This document shows, in pieces, positions 41,388-50,121 of a stretch of 64,000 bases of DNA. The position numbers were made by a program, and so were the translations under genes. Numbering within the stretch: position 1 is the stretch's first letter; every line of letters starts with the position of its first letter. Under the pieces are notes generated by a model. That model had not been told where the DNA came from. It saw only the letters and a program-made list of their open reading frames with translations, and did not search any database. Source of the DNA: JBAYST01 sp034932745 (GTDB lineage: Bacteria > Bacillota_I > Bacilli_A > RFN20 > CAG-826); contig JAYFOJ010000001.1 of the NCBI GenBank assembly GCA_034932745.1, positions 124,001 to 188,000 on the forward strand, in the 5' to 3' direction.

Positions 41388-43466
41388 ATGGCACGTGAAT
41401 ATGATTTAGCCCATACCCGTAATATCGGCGTCATGGCCCACATCGACGCAGGTAAAACGACTACTACTGAAAGAATTCTATTCTTTACCGGAAAAATCCA
41501 TAAGATCGGCGAAGTCCATGACGGCGCTGCAACAATGGACTGGATGGTACAAGAACAAGAAAGAGGTATCACCATTACCTCTGCAGCAACGACTGCATTC
41601 TGGAAAGGTAACAGAATTAACATTATCGACACTCCAGGGCACGTCGACTTCACAGTTGAAGTTGAACGTTCACTCCGTGTTCTCGATGGTGCAATCACTG
41701 TCCTCGATGGAAAAAATGGTGTTGAACCACAAACCGAAACAGTTTGGAGACAAGGTACCAAATATGGTGTCCCAAGAATCGTCTTCGTCAATAAACTAGA
41801 CGCTATTGGTGCTGATTTCGAAATGTGCGTTCGCTCATTACATGAGAAATTGGCCGCTAATGCTGAAGCCGTTCAATACCCAATCGGTATCGAATCAACT
41901 TTAAAAGGTTGTATCGATCTCGTCGGAATGAAAGCCTGGGTTTATGAAGGCGATAAAGGCGAAGCACCAAAAGAAATTGCTATTCCAGACGAATATAAAG
42001 ACAAGGCCAAAGTCTTCAGACAAAAACTTCTTGAAGCCATTGCAGCTTTCGACGATGAGTTCTGTATGAAAGTGCTAGAAGGTCAAGAACCAACTGTCGA
42101 AGAAATTAAAACAGTAATTAGAAAAGCTGTTTTGACAGGTCATTTCTTCCCAGTATTCTGTGGATCAGCATATAAGAATAAGAACATTCAACTTCTTCTC
42201 GATGGCGTCGTAGATTATCTACCTTCTCCAATCGATATTCCAGAAGCTAAGGGTGAAAACGAAAAGGGCGAAGAAGTATTCTGCGCTCCAATCGATGACG
42301 CTCCACTTGCTGCACTTGCTTTCAAGATTGCGACCGATCCATTTATTGGACGTTTAGCATATGTCAGAGTTTACTCTGGTGTATTGAAATCAGGTACTTA
42401 TGTTCTTAACTCGACCAAAGGCGAAAAAGAAAGAATCGCTCGTGTCGTCTTAATGCATTCTAATCACCGTCAAGAAGTCGAAGCTCTCCACGCAGGAGAT
42501 ATCGGCGCTGTCGTCGGTCTAAAAGACACGACCACTGGTGATACACTATGTGATGAAGACCATGAAGTCATTCTTGAAAGAATGGTATTCCCAGAACCGG
42601 TTATCGAACAGGCCGTTGAACCAAAGACAAAGGCTGACCAAGAAAAGATGACTATGGCTTTGCTTAAACTCGCCGAAGAAGATCCAACATTCAAAGTTCA
42701 CACTAACGCCGAAACTGGCCAAACAATTATCGCTGGTGTCGGTGAGTTACACCTAGACATCATCGTCGACAGAATGAGAAGGGAATTCAATGTTCAAGTT
42801 AACGTTGGAGCTCCTCAAGTTGGCTATCGCGAAACGATTAAAGGTACAGCTGAGTGTGAAGGAAAATATATCCGTCAATCCGGCGGACGTGGACAATACG
42901 GTCACGTGTGGGTTAAGTTCGAACCTAACCCAGGAAAAGGATTCGAGTTCGTCGACGCTATCGTCGGTGGAACCGTTCCAAGAGAATACATCAAGCCGAC
43001 CAGAGAAGGTCTTGAAGAATCACTCGGAAGAGGACTTGTTGCTGGATATCCAATCGTCGATCTCAAAGCAACTCTATTCGATGGTTCTTACCACGATGTC
43101 GACTCATCTGAAGCCGCATATAAAATTGCTGCCTCAATGGCTCTTAAAGAAGCTGCGAAGAAATGTAATCCAGTTATTCTCGAACCAATCATGAGTCTAG
43201 AAATCACCGTCCCAGAACAATACTACGGTGATGTTGTCGGTGATATCTCTCGTCGTAGAGGTACCATTATGGGTGAAAATCAACGCGGCAACGCGAAGAT
43301 TATCGATGCCCAGGTCCCACTTGCACAAATGTTTGGTTACGTCACTGATCTTCGTTCAATGACACAAGGTCGTGGCAACTACACAATGCAATTCGATCAT
43401 TATGGAGAATGCCCACGTTTCATTGCTGATGAAATCATCAAGAAATCAGGCATGTCCAATCGTTAA
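41388..43466 (+). CDS. fusA: Elongation factor G
   Basis: A 692-residue translocation GTPase. G1 is AHIDAGKTTTTERIL near residue 18, switch II DTPGHVDFTVEVERSLR, G4 NKLDAIGADF, and the domain IV/V blocks GYRETIKG and SGRGQYGHV-like GGRGQYGHVWV. Normal length. No terminator separates it from tuf, but tuf has its own promoter. Confidence 0.97.
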   Translation: MAREYDLAHTRNIGVMAHIDAGKTTTTERILFFTGKIHKIGEVHDGAATMDWMVQEQERGITITSAATTAFWKGNRINIIDTPGHVDFTVEVERSLRVLDGAITVLDGKNGVEPQTETVWRQGTKYGVPRIVFVNKLDAIGADFEMCVRSLHEKLAANAEAVQYPIGIESTLKGCIDLVGMKAWVYEGDKGEAPKEIAIPDEYKDKAKVFRQKLLEAIAAFDDEFCMKVLEGQEPTVEEIKTVIRKAVLTGHFFPVFCGSAYKNKNIQLLLDGVVDYLPSPIDIPEAKGENEKGEEVFCAPIDDAPLAALAFKIATDPFIGRLAYVRVYSGVLKSGTYVLNSTKGEKERIARVVLMHSNHRQEVEALHAGDIGAVVGLKDTTTGDTLCDEDHEVILERMVFPEPVIEQAVEPKTKADQEKMTMALLKLAEEDPTFKVHTNAETGQTIIAGVGELHLDIIVDRMRREFNVQVNVGAPQVGYRETIKGTAECEGKYIRQSGGRGQYGHVWVKFEPNPGKGFEFVDAIVGGTVPREYIKPTREGLEESLGRGLVAGYPIVDLKATLFDGSYHDVDSSEAAYKIAASMALKEAAKKCNPVILEPIMSLEITVPEQYYGDVVGDISRRRGTIMGENQRGNAKIIDAQVPLAQMFGYVTDLRSMTQGRGNYTMQFDHYGECPRFIADEIIKKSGMSNR

Positions 43467-43487
43467 TTTAGCTAATACCTATTGGTA

Positions 43488-43515
43488 TTGACTTAAAATC
43501 ATCATTTGCTATACT
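43488..43515 (+). promoter_or_regulatory. Promoter of tuf
   Basis: -35 TTGACT (43488-43493), spacer of 16, extended -10 TGCTATACT ending at 43515. Predicted start near 43522, and AAAGGAGG before the ATG. Confidence 0.75.
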
Positions 43516-43562
43516 ATTTTCGTTGAATTTGCGAAATTCACATTTTAAAGGAGGAAATTCAA

Positions 43563-44747
43563 ATGGCAAAAGAAAAATTCGATAGAAGTAAGACTCACGT
43601 TAACGTCGGAACTATCGGACACGTTGACCACGGCAAAACAACTTTGACCGCGGCAATTACATCTGTGCTCTCCAAACATGGTGGAGCTACAAAAATGGCC
43701 TATGATCAAATCGATAAAGCGCCTGAAGAGAAGGCTCGTGGTATTACGATTAATACCTCCCATATCGAGTATCAAACTGCCAAACGTCACTATGCCCACG
43801 TCGACTGCCCAGGGCACGCTGACTATGTTAAAAACATGATTACGGGCGCAGCGCAAATGGATGGAGCCATCCTTGTCGTTGCTGCTACTGATGGTGTTAT
43901 GCCACAAACTCGTGAGCACATCTTGCTCGCTCGTCAAGTTGGCGTTCCATACATCGTCGTATTCTTAAACAAATGCGATCTAGTCGATGACCCAGAACTT
44001 ATCGACTTAGTCGAAATGGACGTTCGCGACTTGCTCAGCAAGTACAACTTCCCAGGAGACCAAGTTCCAGTCATCAGAGGTTCCGCTCGTAAAGCCTTGG
44101 ATGGAGATCCAGAAGCTGAAAAATCAATCATGCAACTAATGGATGCAATTGATTCTTACATCCCAGATCCAATCCATGATTTAGAGAAACCATTCCTCTT
44201 AGCTATCGAAGACGTCATGACCATTTCTGGTCGTGGTACAGTCGTCACCGGCCGTGTCGAAAGAGGCCGTGCTAAGATTGGTGAAGAAGTTGAAATTATT
44301 GGTATTAAGGATACACAAAAATCCGTCATTACCGGTATTGAAAGCTTCCGTAAACAACTCGACGAAGCCATCGCTGGTGATAACGTCGGTGTCTTGCTCC
44401 GTGGTATTAACCGTGAACAAGTCCAACGCGGACAAGTTCTTGCTAAACCAGGAAGCGTTACCCCACACACCAAGTTCAAAGCTTCAGTCTACGTTTTGAC
44501 CAAAGAAGAAGGCGGACGTCACACAGCTTTCTTGACAAACTATAGACCACAATTCTACTTCCGTACGACAGACGTTACCGGTGTTATCACACTTCCAGAT
44601 CAAGTGAAGATGGTTATGCCAGGCGACAGTGTCGAACTACAAGTCGAACTCATTCACCCAATCGCTCTTGAAAAAGGCACCAAGTTCTCCATCCGTGAAG
44701 GTGGACGTACAGTCGGCGCCGGAACCGTGAATGAAATTTTAAAATAA
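43563..44747 (+). CDS. tuf: Elongation factor Tu
   Basis: A 394-residue GTPase delivering aminoacyl-tRNA. The P-loop is GHVDHGKTTLTAAI, the switch II DCPGHADYVKNMITGAAQMD, and G4 NKCDLVD. Full length. It has its own strong promoter and a terminator. Confidence 0.98.
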   Translation: MAKEKFDRSKTHVNVGTIGHVDHGKTTLTAAITSVLSKHGGATKMAYDQIDKAPEEKARGITINTSHIEYQTAKRHYAHVDCPGHADYVKNMITGAAQMDGAILVVAATDGVMPQTREHILLARQVGVPYIVVFLNKCDLVDDPELIDLVEMDVRDLLSKYNFPGDQVPVIRGSARKALDGDPEAEKSIMQLMDAIDSYIPDPIHDLEKPFLLAIEDVMTISGRGTVVTGRVERGRAKIGEEVEIIGIKDTQKSVITGIESFRKQLDEAIAGDNVGVLLRGINREQVQRGQVLAKPGSVTPHTKFKASVYVLTKEEGGRHTAFLTNYRPQFYFRTTDVTGVITLPDQVKMVMPGDSVELQVELIHPIALEKGTKFSIREGGRTVGAGTVNEILK

Positions 44748-44768
44748 GTTATAACTTATTGACGAACT

Positions 44769-44795
44769 AGCCTATCCTCGGATAGGCTTTTTTGT
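44769..44795 (+). terminator. Intrinsic terminator after tuf
   Basis: Stem AGCCTATC/GATAGGCT with loop CTCG, followed by TTTTTTG. Confidence 0.85.
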
Positions 44796-44860
44796 TTGAT
44801 AAAAATATAATAGACTAACATATTGAATGTCTTTGTGTTATATTTCTCGTGGTAGTATAT

Positions 44861-46108
44861 ATGGAAAAAATAATTGAACAAGATCGCAGATCTGAAAAAG
44901 ATAAGACGACTAAAAAAATCATTCCCGCTGGGCTGTTTTATCGATGTGTTGCAGCGGTGGTCGATTTGGCGATTGCGGCTTTTGTCGGTGGAATCTTTCT
45001 TATCGGCGCTCAGGCAGTGATGAATCAAACGCCAATCGTTCAATCAAATCGTCAAGAGATTACAAAATATAGTATCGATAGTGGACTTTTCCACTATAAA
45101 GATGATGATCCTGCAAAAGAAGTTATTCCATTTACGGATTCCACTAACTATAAAGATTACGAGACAATTCTTGTTAATTACTATACTAATTACAAAGTAA
45201 ACGGATGCCCAGAAGAATACCGCGATGCAAAATACACCATCTATTGGTATAACGTGCATCTTCTTGGACTTAGCGAAAATCCAGCGGTGGAAGCTTATAC
45301 CGATTTAGGTAGTAGACCAGACATCGTTACCAAAAAGGGTGCGACATTATTCGAATACCAAAAAGGCGAAGGAGATGTCGTTTTATACGATCAATTACCA
45401 GTTCTAAAATCTGGTGTGAGCGATGCAAGTGCATTGCACTATTATTACATCTCTGATGCTGATAATACCGAAGGTACATATTATATTTATAGCTATGCGG
45501 TGACGGATTTATATTCGACTAGTTATTTCAATAATGCCTATACCGAAATGTACAACTGGTACTACACGTTCTCTATCATTGTTTCTTTCTCATTGTCAGC
45601 GTTTATATTTTACTTTCTCATTCCGATTTTTACTAAGAATGGTCAAACACTTGGAAAGCTTACATTCCATATCGGACTCGTTAATAAACTTGGTTATCAA
45701 TATAAGAAAATTCAACTTATTCCAAGGTTCTTCTTTACGGTTCTCTTATTAGTGACTGCTTATATCGTTTCTCAATTCTTTGTTTATTCATTATTTATAT
45801 TCCTTGCCGCAGCGACTGTCCTATTGCTAGTTTCGTATTGCATTGCAGTCTTTACTAACGAACACAAAGCAATCCATGATTACTTTGCCGGAACAACAGT
45901 GATAGATTTAAGACAATCGACTTGGTTTAAGGACGCCGATGAAGAAAAAAGAACCCAAAAACGAATCGACGAGTATATTCACATTCAGTCCGACGAAGAA
46001 CTCGATTATGAAAAAAATCCAAATCTTCTATACGTAAATGGTAATTTCGGAGAAAAGGAAAAAGGCGATTCTGATAAAGAGCCAGATAAAGCCAAGAAGA
46101 AGAAATAA
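44861..46108 (+). CDS. RDD-family membrane protein with large extracellular insert
   Basis: A 415-residue protein from ATG 44861 (an in-frame GTG at 44849 is less likely). The first helix has the RDD signature Arg and Asp in FYRCVAAVVDLAIAAF. About 190 mostly polar, Tyr-rich residues follow (about 55-245), then three more helices (residues about 245-350) ending in the typical HKAIHDYFAGT. The C-terminus is a charged cytoplasmic tail rich in Lys, Glu and Asp. RDD proteins are usually about 150-200 residues without such an insert. Function unknown. An extended -10 (TGTTATATT, 44836-44844) lies just upstream and no ribosome binding site is visible. Confidence 0.75.
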   Translation: MEKIIEQDRRSEKDKTTKKIIPAGLFYRCVAAVVDLAIAAFVGGIFLIGAQAVMNQTPIVQSNRQEITKYSIDSGLFHYKDDDPAKEVIPFTDSTNYKDYETILVNYYTNYKVNGCPEEYRDAKYTIYWYNVHLLGLSENPAVEAYTDLGSRPDIVTKKGATLFEYQKGEGDVVLYDQLPVLKSGVSDASALHYYYISDADNTEGTYYIYSYAVTDLYSTSYFNNAYTEMYNWYYTFSIIVSFSLSAFIFYFLIPIFTKNGQTLGKLTFHIGLVNKLGYQYKKIQLIPRFFFTVLLLVTAYIVSQFFVYSLFIFLAAATVLLLVSYCIAVFTNEHKAIHDYFAGTTVIDLRQSTWFKDADEEKRTQKRIDEYIHIQSDEELDYEKNPNLLYVNGNFGEKEKGDSDKEPDKAKKKK

Positions 46109-46140
46109 ATTTAAGAAATCTTCGAATTTTAAAGCGGTAT

Positions 46141-46176
46141 AAGGGGGAAGTTAGCAAAAACGCCCCCTTTTCTTTT
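46141..46176 (+). terminator. Intrinsic terminator after the RDD gene
   Basis: Arms AAGGGGG (46141-46147) and CCCCCTT (46163-46169) with a 15-base loop, followed by TTCTTTT. Confidence 0.7.
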
Positions 46177-46272
46177 ACGACCTTTGATTTTTTCTTAAAA
46201 AAAGCATTTCAAAAACCACGATATTTGGCCTTTGTAATTCTATGAATTAGTATTTTATTATTAAATTTCCTT

Positions 46273-46281
46273 TGATATAAT
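46273..46281 (+). promoter_or_regulatory. Extended -10 promoter of the ABC transporter operon
   Basis: TGATATAAT, a consensus extended -10, with no clear -35. Predicted start near 46288, and TTAGGAGG before the ATG at 46325. Confidence 0.6.
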
Positions 46282-46324
46282 CAAACTGTATAAATCCTAT
46301 ACACCCTAATTAGGAGGTAAAAAA

Positions 46325-48025
46325 ATGGAAGTAAGAATTGAACATCTTACAAAGACCTTCGTTGGGAAAAAAGGAGTTGAAACAACTGCTGTCAACGATA
46401 TGAATTTTATCGTGCCAGATGGTAAGTTAGTTGGACTTCTTGGTCCTTCAGGATGTGGTAAGTCAACCACACTCTATATGATTGCAGGACTACATAAACC
46501 AACAAAAGGACGTATTTGGTTCGGTGATGAAGACGTCACAAACGTTCCTCCAGAGAATCGTGGAATCGGCTTAGTTTTCCAAAACTACGCTCTTTATCCA
46601 CATTTTTCTGTGAAGCAAAACATCACCTTTCCGCTTGACAATGTTCGTTTTCCGCATCCACTCGATGCCCAGTTAACGAGAGTCAAGGAAGCAAAGAAAG
46701 CCATCGCAAGAACTGAACAATTGATGGTAAATGGTGATCGCTTGGTCAAACAAGCAGAAGCCAATCTCGAAAAAGCGAAGGTCAAAGCCGCAGCCGGCAA
46801 GGAAGTTAATGTTGCTCATCTCGAAGAAGAATTAGCAAAATTAAAAAAAGACGTTGCCTCTGCAGGTAAACACAAACCAACTCTTGAAAAAGAGTTAGTC
46901 GCCGCTGAAGCAGCACTTGCAAAAGTTACTGCTGCTCTTGAAGCTCTTAAACCAACCGAAGAAGAGGCTGCGAAAGTCGCCACTTTGAAAGCTGCAGCTA
47001 AAGAAAGCGGTTTGAAAAAAGATGAAAAAGCATACGAAGAAGCAAAAGCAGTTTTTGATGCAAAAGTAGAAAAGTATCGCTTAACAGTCCGTCGCCAACT
47101 TTCAAAAGCGGACAAAGATGAAATCGTTCACAAGATGGCCAGATTGGTCGACATCGAACCATATTTGGAAAGAAAACCAAAGGAACTATCTGGTGGTCAA
47201 CAACAGCGTGTTGCTATCGCGCGTGCGCTTGCTAAAGCCCCACGTGTTCTCTTGCTCGATGAACCATTATCCAACCTCGACGCTCGTCTAAGACTTCAAA
47301 CTCGTGAAGAAATTAGACGCATTCAAAAAGAAACAGGCGTCACAACTATTTTCGTTACTCACGACCAAGAAGAAGCGATGAGCATTTCTGACGTTATCGT
47401 CGTTATGAACTTTGGTGTCGTCCAACAAATCGACGCTCCACAAAACGTTTACGACCAACCAGTAAATCTCTTCGTTGCAAAATTCCTTGGATCTCCAGCA
47501 ATCAACATCTTTGATGGCGAAATTAAAGATGGAAAACTTCTCGTCGATGGCGAAGTCTTCGATGATGACAAAGTTTACGCTAAAGAATTCCATGGTTTTA
47601 TTACTAAAACTCGTGAAGTGGTGGCAGGTACAAATCTCACCCTCGATGAGTATTTAAAAGATTTAGACAAACACCCAGAACGTTTAGAAGGATTGAATGC
47701 TAAAAAGGTCGAAGCTCTTCGTAATCCAGATATCGAAAAGATTACATACAAAGAAGAGGTTCACCATAAAGACCGTAAGGTCAAAATTGGTATTCGTCCA
47801 GAAGCATTCCGTCTCGATCCAGAGGGTCGTGTTCCAGTCGATGTTAAATTCGTCGAACATATCGGACGTGATATTTCCGTTATCGGCACAGTGTCTGGCC
47901 AAGCCAGTAAGTTAAAGATCATTATTCCAAGCGAACACGCTGTCGATGTCATTGGAAAAGAACACCTCACTTGTAGACCAAAATGGTTCTTTGTATTTGA
48001 AGAATCAGGGGAAAGGATTAAGTAA
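46325..48025 (+). CDS. ABC transporter ATPase, UgpC/MsmK-like, with coiled-coil insertion
   Basis: A 566-residue carbohydrate-type importer ATPase; the family is usually about 370. Walker A GPSGCGKST is near residue 39, the Q-loop VFQNYALYPHFSV has Gln86, the signature LSGGQQQR is at 288-295, then Walker B LLLDEPLSNLD and the H-loop FVTHDQEEA. Between Q-loop and signature there are about 200 residues against the usual 50. The extra 150 or so (about 105-262) are Lys/Glu/Ala-rich and look coiled-coil. The C-terminal TOBE-type domain (KIGIRPEAF) also has an insert (VVAGTNLTLDEYLKDLDK). M. genitalium MG187 and M. pneumoniae MPN134, recalled as about 585 residues, share the unusual length. It energises the two permeases that follow. 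Confidence 0.9.
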   Translation: MEVRIEHLTKTFVGKKGVETTAVNDMNFIVPDGKLVGLLGPSGCGKSTTLYMIAGLHKPTKGRIWFGDEDVTNVPPENRGIGLVFQNYALYPHFSVKQNITFPLDNVRFPHPLDAQLTRVKEAKKAIARTEQLMVNGDRLVKQAEANLEKAKVKAAAGKEVNVAHLEEELAKLKKDVASAGKHKPTLEKELVAAEAALAKVTAALEALKPTEEEAAKVATLKAAAKESGLKKDEKAYEEAKAVFDAKVEKYRLTVRRQLSKADKDEIVHKMARLVDIEPYLERKPKELSGGQQQRVAIARALAKAPRVLLLDEPLSNLDARLRLQTREEIRRIQKETGVTTIFVTHDQEEAMSISDVIVVMNFGVVQQIDAPQNVYDQPVNLFVAKFLGSPAINIFDGEIKDGKLLVDGEVFDDDKVYAKEFHGFITKTREVVAGTNLTLDEYLKDLDKHPERLEGLNAKKVEALRNPDIEKITYKEEVHHKDRKVKIGIRPEAFRLDPEGRVPVDVKFVEHIGRDISVIGTVSGQASKLKIIIPSEHAVDVIGKEHLTCRPKWFFVFEESGERIK

Positions 48026-48051
48026 TCTTTTTAGATTACTAGGTTAAATTA

Positions 48052-49134
48052 ATGGCAAATGTAAAAGAAAGGAAAAACGAAGGACTTGTACCTGATGCCT
48101 CAGGGTCGGCTGCCCTTGCTTTTGGAAACGAACAAGGTTTCTTGATTCCAAAAAAGCATAAGTGGATCATGCCGGAGTGGATGAAAGGTTGGATCGCACT
48201 TATTCCAGCTCTATTCTTCCTGATAATCTTCATGATTTATCCAATCATTAACGCAGTATTGATGTCGTTTATTAACAACTTCTACTGGGTCGGTGGTTCG
48301 AATTCATCATTTGCGATTGTCAACTACATAGCTGCTTTATCTAACGATCGTTCTGGTATCGAAGTATCGTGGGGCATTTTGAACTATATCAAATGTTTCC
48401 AAGATGGTTTATTCTGGAACGCACTAGGAAATACCGGATTAATCGTTATCGTATCGGTACCGCTTACTATCGGTGTTGCATTATTAATTGCAGTATGTCT
48501 CAACGCTATCAAACCTTTGAAGGGTCTTTATCAAACTATATTCTTCCTTCCGTATGTGACGAACGCTATCGCTCTAGGCATGGTGTTCAACGTTATGTTC
48601 TCGAGTGGAAGTGCTGGTTTATTTAATACCTTTATTGGCTGGTTTGGTGTTTCGCCAATCAGCTGGTTAAGCGATAATGCTTCAAAGTGGAACATGTTCG
48701 TCGTCATCGTCGTTTATTCGATTTGGAATGGTCTAGCATTTAAGATTCTTGTCTTTATGTCTGGATTAGCGACAATCGATAAACAATACTACGATGCAGC
48801 AAGAATAGATGGAGCAAGTAAATTTATGATTTTCCGTAAAGTTACGGTTCCTCTTCTCTCACCACAAATTCTTTATATTACTATCACATCGTTCATCGGC
48901 GCATGCAAAGCCTATACACAGGTCATCTCACTATTCGGTGGTGGCCAATTAGACTTCGGTGGTGTCGATGGAAATAACTGGATTACAATCGTCGGATATA
49001 TTTATAAATATATGAACTCGACAAACGAGTCAGCTCTAGGAAGAGCCGCCGCCGGTTCCATTATTCTTCTTATCATCGTCTTAATTATCACAGGTATTCA
49101 ATTCTTGGTTTCCAAGAAGAGAGTCTACTATTAG
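48052..49134 (+). CDS. ABC transporter permease, MalF/UgpA-like
   Basis: A 360-residue inner-membrane permease with six main helices. The EAA-type coupling loop is ARIDGASKFMIFRKVTVPLL near residue 255, which contacts the ATPase. An N-terminal cytoplasmic tail of about 45 residues, charged and Gly/Ala-rich, precedes the first helix (WIALIPALFFLIIFMI). Second gene of the operon, 26 bases after the ATPase, with only a weak AGG before the start. Confidence 0.9.
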   Translation: MANVKERKNEGLVPDASGSAALAFGNEQGFLIPKKHKWIMPEWMKGWIALIPALFFLIIFMIYPIINAVLMSFINNFYWVGGSNSSFAIVNYIAALSNDRSGIEVSWGILNYIKCFQDGLFWNALGNTGLIVIVSVPLTIGVALLIAVCLNAIKPLKGLYQTIFFLPYVTNAIALGMVFNVMFSSGSAGLFNTFIGWFGVSPISWLSDNASKWNMFVVIVVYSIWNGLAFKILVFMSGLATIDKQYYDAARIDGASKFMIFRKVTVPLLSPQILYITITSFIGACKAYTQVISLFGGGQLDFGGVDGNNWITIVGYIYKYMNSTNESALGRAAAGSIILLIIVLIITGIQFLVSKKRVYY

Positions 49135-49151
49135 AAAGGGGGAAACAGTAA

Positions 49152-50072
49152 ATGGCTGAACATGAAATATACTTTGCTACTTCGGGTCAAATGAAGCAAT
49201 ATAAGGCAAAGAAAATTATTACACAAGTCTTGCTCTATGCATTCTTAACACTTATCGGTTTATTTATCGTCTTACCTTTCTATTACATGATAATTACTTC
49301 TTTTAAAGGCACAACTGCTTACGATTTAGAACAGTCGACCGGTCAATTAGTTCTTTGGCTAGATAAGACCAACTTCTCAATCGAGCAATACGGCAAAGTT
49401 TTAAATAAGGGTGGAGATTTCGGTGTTTTCTATTTGAATACCGTCATCGTCGCAACTCTTTCGACGGCTTTTACAACCGTCACGACAACCTTTGCTTCTT
49501 TCGCCTTTGCTAGAGTTGATTTCAAAGGTAAGAATTTTGTCTTCATGATTTTGATGGCGACCATGATGGTTCCAGGCGAAATGATGATTTTGACAAACTA
49601 TCAAACAACAATGTCACTAGGATGGAGAAATACCTTCGCCGCACTAGTTTTAGTACATGGCGTTAGCGTTTTCTATATCTTCTATTTAAGACAAACCTTC
49701 CAACAAATTCCAAACGAATTATTCTTAGCGGCGAAAGTCGACGGCTATGGGCATTTCCAATATTTATTAAAGGTTATGATCCCAGTTGCCTCTCCAACAA
49801 TCGTTACTATTATGATTCTATCGCTCATGGGCGCATGGAACGCATACGTCTGGCCACAATTGGTTGCTTCAGGAACTAACCCGGTATTTGGAAATGACAT
49901 GCATCTAGTTTCAAACGGATTAATGGCAAAATTCCAATCTTCGGATTTCTCAAGTGATGATCCAGCAAAAATCTGTGGTTCTATGTTTGCGACAGTCCCA
50001 CTATTTGTATTCTTCTTAATCTTTAGAAAATACATTATGCGTGGAGTTTCTCGTTCAGGTATCAAAGGTTAG
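49152..50072 (+). CDS. ABC transporter permease, MalG/UgpE-like
   Basis: A 306-residue partner permease with six helices. The coupling loop is AKVDGYGHFQYLLKVMIPVA near residue 197. It starts 17 bases after the first permease behind AAAGGGGG. The pair forms the channel of a CUT1-type importer. The family imports sugars, glycerol phosphate or glycerophosphodiesters; the real substrate here is not shown. Confidence 0.9.
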   Translation: MAEHEIYFATSGQMKQYKAKKIITQVLLYAFLTLIGLFIVLPFYYMIITSFKGTTAYDLEQSTGQLVLWLDKTNFSIEQYGKVLNKGGDFGVFYLNTVIVATLSTAFTTVTTTFASFAFARVDFKGKNFVFMILMATMMVPGEMMILTNYQTTMSLGWRNTFAALVLVHGVSVFYIFYLRQTFQQIPNELFLAAKVDGYGHFQYLLKVMIPVASPTIVTIMILSLMGAWNAYVWPQLVASGTNPVFGNDMHLVSNGLMAKFQSSDFSSDDPAKICGSMFATVPLFVFFLIFRKYIMRGVSRSGIKG

Positions 50073-50121
50073 TATTCGCGCGAAGCGAAATCTAATAAAT
50101 TAAAAGAAAGGATAAGGAAAT

